Part shown: positions 61,279 to 64,000 of the stretch, one piece after another
Position numbering within the stretch: the first letter of the stretch is position 1
How the letters are laid out: each line of letters begins with the position of its first letter
Source: Acidobacteria bacterium Mor1
GTDB lineage: Bacteria; Acidobacteriota; Polarisedimenticolia; Polarisedimenticolales; Polarisedimenticolaceae
Assembly: GCA_001664505.1 (NCBI GenBank)
Contig: CP011806.1
Span: 1,967,443 to 2,031,442, forward strand
DNA: 64,000 bases
Direction of reading: 5' to 3'
Made by a program: the position numbers and the translations under genes
The notes under the pieces: model-generated
Database searches by the model: none
Seen by the model: only the letters and a program-made list of their open reading frames with translations
Told to the model about the DNA's origin: nothing

Positions 61279-62594
61279 CGGGTCACTCTGTCGGTTGAAG
61301 CCGCGGAGTGCGCTGCGATCTCGAGACCCTGAGGTTGGGCGTCGAGTACGCCGAGGAAAGCCGCCAGCGCCGCGGCCTCGCGGCCGGACAGCTCCAACGG
61401 GAGCAGGTCGGTGTGCCCGATGATCGCCTCGGGCGGGTCGTCGTAGTGCGCGACCACGTCGTCCAGGGTGGCCAACTGCCCGCGATGCATGTAGGGCGCG
61501 GTGCGGGCCACGTTACGCAGGCTCGGAACCTTGAACGCTCCGACCAGTTCGAAGCCGGAGGTCTTGAGGAAGCGGATGTCCTCGCAGCGGGAGGGCTCGA
61601 CGTCTCCGTGCTCACTGGAGCAACCGAACTCGGCGGCGGCGACTTCCGGCGCGCCGTCGATCCGTCCTACGTCGAACCGCTCGCCCGGGATCGGCGGCAG
61701 ACCGATCGAATGGAAATCACCGTTGGTCAGCAGCGGCCCGCTGTGGCAATCGGTGCACGCGCCCTGGCCGATGAAGATCCGCAGTCCCTCCGCCTCCAAC
61801 TCGGTCAGGATGCCCGGCGGGCCGACCCCTTCGGCGGAACTGCCCAGGGCATCCGCGTACTGATCCAGACGCGTGGTGCCGGGGACGATCTGCGCCTCGA
61901 AAGCGGCGATCGCCTTGGCCGCGTTCACCGCCACCTCGGTCACGGCATCCCGATCGGTGGGCGCCATGCTCTCCCAGGCCGAGATCGCCTCGGCGTCTCC
62001 GCGCGGCCCCGCATCGGGAGGAAAGCGGCCGGTGTCGCTGAGGTCGGGAAGCTCGCCGAAAAGCGGTTCGTAGTGCGATCGGTACGACGACGCCATCAGC
62101 TGGGCGATCCGGGTTCGCGTCGTGCCCTGCTCATCGGGATCCTCCAACGGATCCAGCGCCTGGGCCCAGAGGGTGTCCCTGCGACCGTCCCAGAAGAGCC
62201 AGCGGGAAAACCCGGCGCCGACCAGAGTAGGCGTGTTGCGGTGCCCCTCGGCCAGCCCCTTGCCGACGGTTCGGCCGTCGGTGAAACCACGTTCGGGGTC
62301 GTGGCAGGTCGCGCAGGAGATCTCACCGTTGGCGCTGAGACGTTCGTCGAAGAACAGTTTGCGCCCCAGTTCGACGGCGCGCAGGTCTTCGGCCACCCGG
62401 TTCGAGGGGTCGGGCTCGGGCGCCGCCATCCCCGTCAGGGACAGGGACTTGATCAGCGCGACCTCCTCGGGGTTCCAGCTGTGGGGATGCCTCGGGTGGA
62501 AGCTCGAGATCACCACCGTCGCCACGCCGCCGAGTAAGGCCACGGCGCCCAGGGCGACGAAGCGATGCAGCCATCTGCGGCGGCCGTTCTTCAC
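61275..62594 (-). CDS. di-heme cytochrome c peroxidase (MauG/CcpA/MbnH family)
   Basis: A 439-residue exported di-heme protein with an N-terminal signal anchor (residues 9-30). Heme c sites are CATCH (94-98) and CTDCH (280-284). The conserved LGRKLFFDERLSANGEISC and FWDGRRDTLWAQALDP blocks and the C-terminal APYMHRGQL (distal Met/His region) mark the CCP/MauG superfamily, whose members reduce peroxide or oxidise a partner protein. GTG 62594 overlaps the lipoprotein stop (GTGA). Confidence 0.9.
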   Translation of the reverse strand: MKNGRRRWLHRFVALGAVALLGGVATVVISSFHPRHPHSWNPEEVALIKSLSLTGMAAPEPDPSNRVAEDLRAVELGRKLFFDERLSANGEISCATCHDPERGFTDGRTVGKGLAEGHRNTPTLVGAGFSRWLFWDGRRDTLWAQALDPLEDPDEQGTTRTRIAQLMASSYRSHYEPLFGELPDLSDTGRFPPDAGPRGDAEAISAWESMAPTDRDAVTEVAVNAAKAIAAFEAQIVPGTTRLDQYADALGSSAEGVGPPGILTELEAEGLRIFIGQGACTDCHSGPLLTNGDFHSIGLPPIPGERFDVGRIDGAPEVAAAEFGCSSEHGDVEPSRCEDIRFLKTSGFELVGAFKVPSLRNVARTAPYMHRGQLATLDDVVAHYDDPPEAIIGHTDLLPLELSGREAAALAAFLGVLDAQPQGLEIAAHSAASTDRVTR

Positions 62595-63037
62595 GGGAGC
62601 TCCACCTGCCAGACCACCTCATCGCTGAGAGCACCGGCCCAGACCTGCAGGCGGAAGACCCAGAGCCCCTTCATGCTGAACTTGATGCCGTCGACCCGGT
62701 ATCTCCCGGGCTCGACCTCCCCGGCGACCTCGGGAACCGTCGGGAGACCGTGTTGGTGGGCCGGCATCCCGCCCTGGATCGCGATCCGTGCGTCCCGCAC
62801 GGGCGCGCCGTCGCCGTCCCGGAGTTCCAGGGTCCAGGAGTGGATCTGCTGGAGTTCGATCGGCGTGGAATCGGGCGAGAAACGCCCTTCGAAGTGCCCC
62901 TGTTCAGAGGAGACGAAGCCCGCCTGTCCGTCGGCTCCTCCGGCCCCGCCGCAGCCGGCGGCGACCAGGATCAGGGCGGCCAGCGACCACGCCAGCGGGC
63001 GTGGCCAAAATTGGCTATTTAGCATCAAAAAAGGCAT
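62591..63037 (-). CDS. YtkA/FixH-like lipoprotein
   Basis: A 148-residue lipoprotein (lipobox LVAAGC, Cys29) with a small beta sandwich: SWTLELRDGDGAPVRDARIAIQGGMPAHQHGLPT, then PGRYRVDGIKFSMKGLWVFRL. The Met-Pro-x-His-x-His cluster is a common feature of YtkA-like and copper-related proteins. It heads a four-gene operon; every later start overlaps the previous stop by four bases. Confidence 0.75.
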   Translation of the reverse strand: MPFLMLNSQFWPRPLAWSLAALILVAAGCGGAGGADGQAGFVSSEQGHFEGRFSPDSTPIELQQIHSWTLELRDGDGAPVRDARIAIQGGMPAHQHGLPTVPEVAGEVEPGRYRVDGIKFSMKGLWVFRLQVWAGALSDEVVWQVELP

Positions 63038-63368
63038 AAAAGGGGGAGTAGCCTTTAGTCAGAGATCAATTCTTGAAGTTCCCACGTAGCTAATATGCGC
63101 CTGAACCCTTTTTTTACCCCGTGATTCTGCCAAAGGCCAGAAATACGTCGGCTTCTCCAGATTGTTTCCACATCGGTCAAGCCGGGCGTCTCGAACTCGG
63201 GCGCCTCCCCGGCCGATCGGAGCGGATGGACGAACCGCAAGAAGTCGGGTAAACCACCTCTATCTGTCGCATCTCCGACTCAACCGGTGGCGAATCCGGA
63301 CCACCGGGGTATGTTACTGCGACATCGCAAGTGTCCGCCTGTCAGGACACCTGCTGGAGGGGCTAACA
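63038..63368. promoter_or_regulatory. divergent intergenic region
   Basis: This 331-bp region holds no supported gene. It includes A/T-rich DNA near 63010-63060 and 63100-63120, and inverted repeats CCGGTGG/CCACCGG (63284-63290 with 63301-63307) and GTGTCC/GGACAC (63331-63336 with 63345-63350). These could be operator or leader structures ahead of the downstream gene. Promoters for both flanking genes must lie here. Confidence 0.4.
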
Positions 63369-64000
63369 ATGCGTTTCGTGGCGTGCCTCACGGCCATGCT
63401 GCTGCTGGCGTCGCTGCCGGCATTGACCGAGGAGCCGGACGGTTCGTCCGGCGAAGGACCGGCCCAGGTCCGGGATATCGCCCCCGGCGACAAGGTCGTC
63501 GGCGAGAAGGTCCAACTTCAGAAACGACGGGAATGGTTCTGGTCCAGCCGCACCGCCGGGGTGGAATCCCGCCGCCAGGCAGCCCGGATGCGGCTGCTCG
63601 GCGTTCAACAAACCCGCGAGATGCTCGAGCGCCAGGTCCTGCGCCGCAGCTTCGGCACCGACGGGCTCGACAACTGGGAGCCGATGGGTCCCGAGCCCTC
63701 CCGTTTCGGCGGCTGGGCCTTCGGCGACATCTCCGGCCGGGTTACCGCCCTGGCCGCCGATACGGCCGGGGGCACGCTCTATCTCGGCGCCGCCGCCGGC
63801 GGATTGTGGAAATCCACCGATGACGGCGTGAGCTGGCAGGCGATCTTCGATCAGGCGGGCACCCAGACCATCGGCGCCGTCACCGTCGACCCCAACGATC
63901 CCCAGACCCTCTGGGCCGGCACCGGCGACTACATCGAATCCTGCGAGGGCTACTTCGGCATCGGCCTGATGCGCAGCACCGACGGCGGCGTCAGCTGGGA
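63369..64000 (+). CDS. secreted BNR/Asp-box repeat protein (3' end outside window)
   Basis: A signal peptide (residues about 1-19) is followed by at least 190 residues. ATG 63369 has a strong ribosome binding site (GGAGGGG). From about residue 120 the sequence has propeller blades with Asp-box motifs STDDGVSW and STDGGVSW and phrases such as GTLYLGAAAGGLWKS, typical of sortilin/Vps10-like and photosystem-stability-factor-like seven- to ten-bladed propellers. The gene continues beyond the window end; the function is unknown. Confidence 0.8.
   Translation, partial: MRFVACLTAMLLLASLPALTEEPDGSSGEGPAQVRDIAPGDKVVGEKVQLQKRREWFWSSRTAGVESRRQAARMRLLGVQQTREMLERQVLRRSFGTDGLDNWEPMGPEPSRFGGWAFGDISGRVTALAADTAGGTLYLGAAAGGLWKSTDDGVSWQAIFDQAGTQTIGAVTVDPNDPQTLWAGTGDYIESCEGYFGIGLMRSTDGGVSW

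Noticed and set aside
63055-63240. 61-residue minus-strand frame in the intergenic gap
   Set aside because: No ribosome binding site, no family, no hydrophobic pattern; it lies in AT-rich promoter-like DNA.

Overview
The window is a high-GC (roughly two-thirds G+C), gene-dense bacterial chromosome segment with no phage, plasmid, transposase, rRNA or CRISPR signal that I can see. LptD, a TonB-dependent receptor, many signal-peptide proteins and lipoproteins show a Gram-negative (diderm) cell. The mix of DUF11 surface proteins, very large secreted proteins, DUF4920, an RmlD-type sugar enzyme, Topo VI subunit B and conserved orphans suits Acidobacteriota or a neighbouring deep diderm lineage. 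That placement is an inference from gene content, not from a marker gene.

Layout. 1-9.5 kb: a partial gene, then a mostly minus-strand envelope block (family 2 glycosyltransferase, large secreted protein, DUF4920 protein, tRNA-Gln, RmlD, LptD, GNAT acetyltransferase, small Cys-rich protein). 9.5-16.2 kb: housekeeping, with a sigma-70 family factor and its strong terminator, a split NAD synthesis pair (nitrilase-type amidase plus NadE), RsmI, SmpB, a conserved orphan and an arginase/agmatinase-family enzyme. 16.5-20.2 kb: three small membrane proteins, then Topo VI subunit B followed by an ArsC/Spx-family gene whose tenth codon is an in-frame TGA. 20.2-37.9 kb: serine hydrolase with TPRs, TerC, ABC-F ATPase, several small membrane or secreted proteins, a CpcT/CpeT-like lipoprotein, RidA, a large secreted propeller-like protein, a flavin-reductase-like protein, a TPR membrane protein, a P-domain/DUF11 secreted protein, an orphan and a thioredoxin protein.

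38.2-55 kb is the surface and secretion block. A propeller dehydrogenase-like protein fused to a redoxin-like domain overlaps the start of a TonB-dependent receptor with a CxxC plug. Next come two small DUF11 proteins and a 1667-residue DUF11/outer-membrane protein, then a tight three-gene pseudopilin operon in which the PilV-like member is 1102 residues long. 55-64 kb holds a YdbS/YdbT-like PH-domain pair, a DEAD-box helicase with a structured leader, a four-gene operon with 4-nt overlaps at every junction (YtkA-like lipoprotein, di-heme peroxidase, polytopic protein, secreted/membrane protein) that looks like periplasmic metal or redox handling, and the start of a BNR-repeat secreted protein cut by the window end.

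The strongest discovery candidate is the ArsC/Spx-like gene at 19885-20226. Its TGA sits exactly where the family has its catalytic cysteine. It is followed at 17 nt by the loop of a perfect 7-bp hairpin with a GGTC tetraloop, as expected for a bacterial SECIS element. A standard gene caller would report only a truncated protein starting after the active site.
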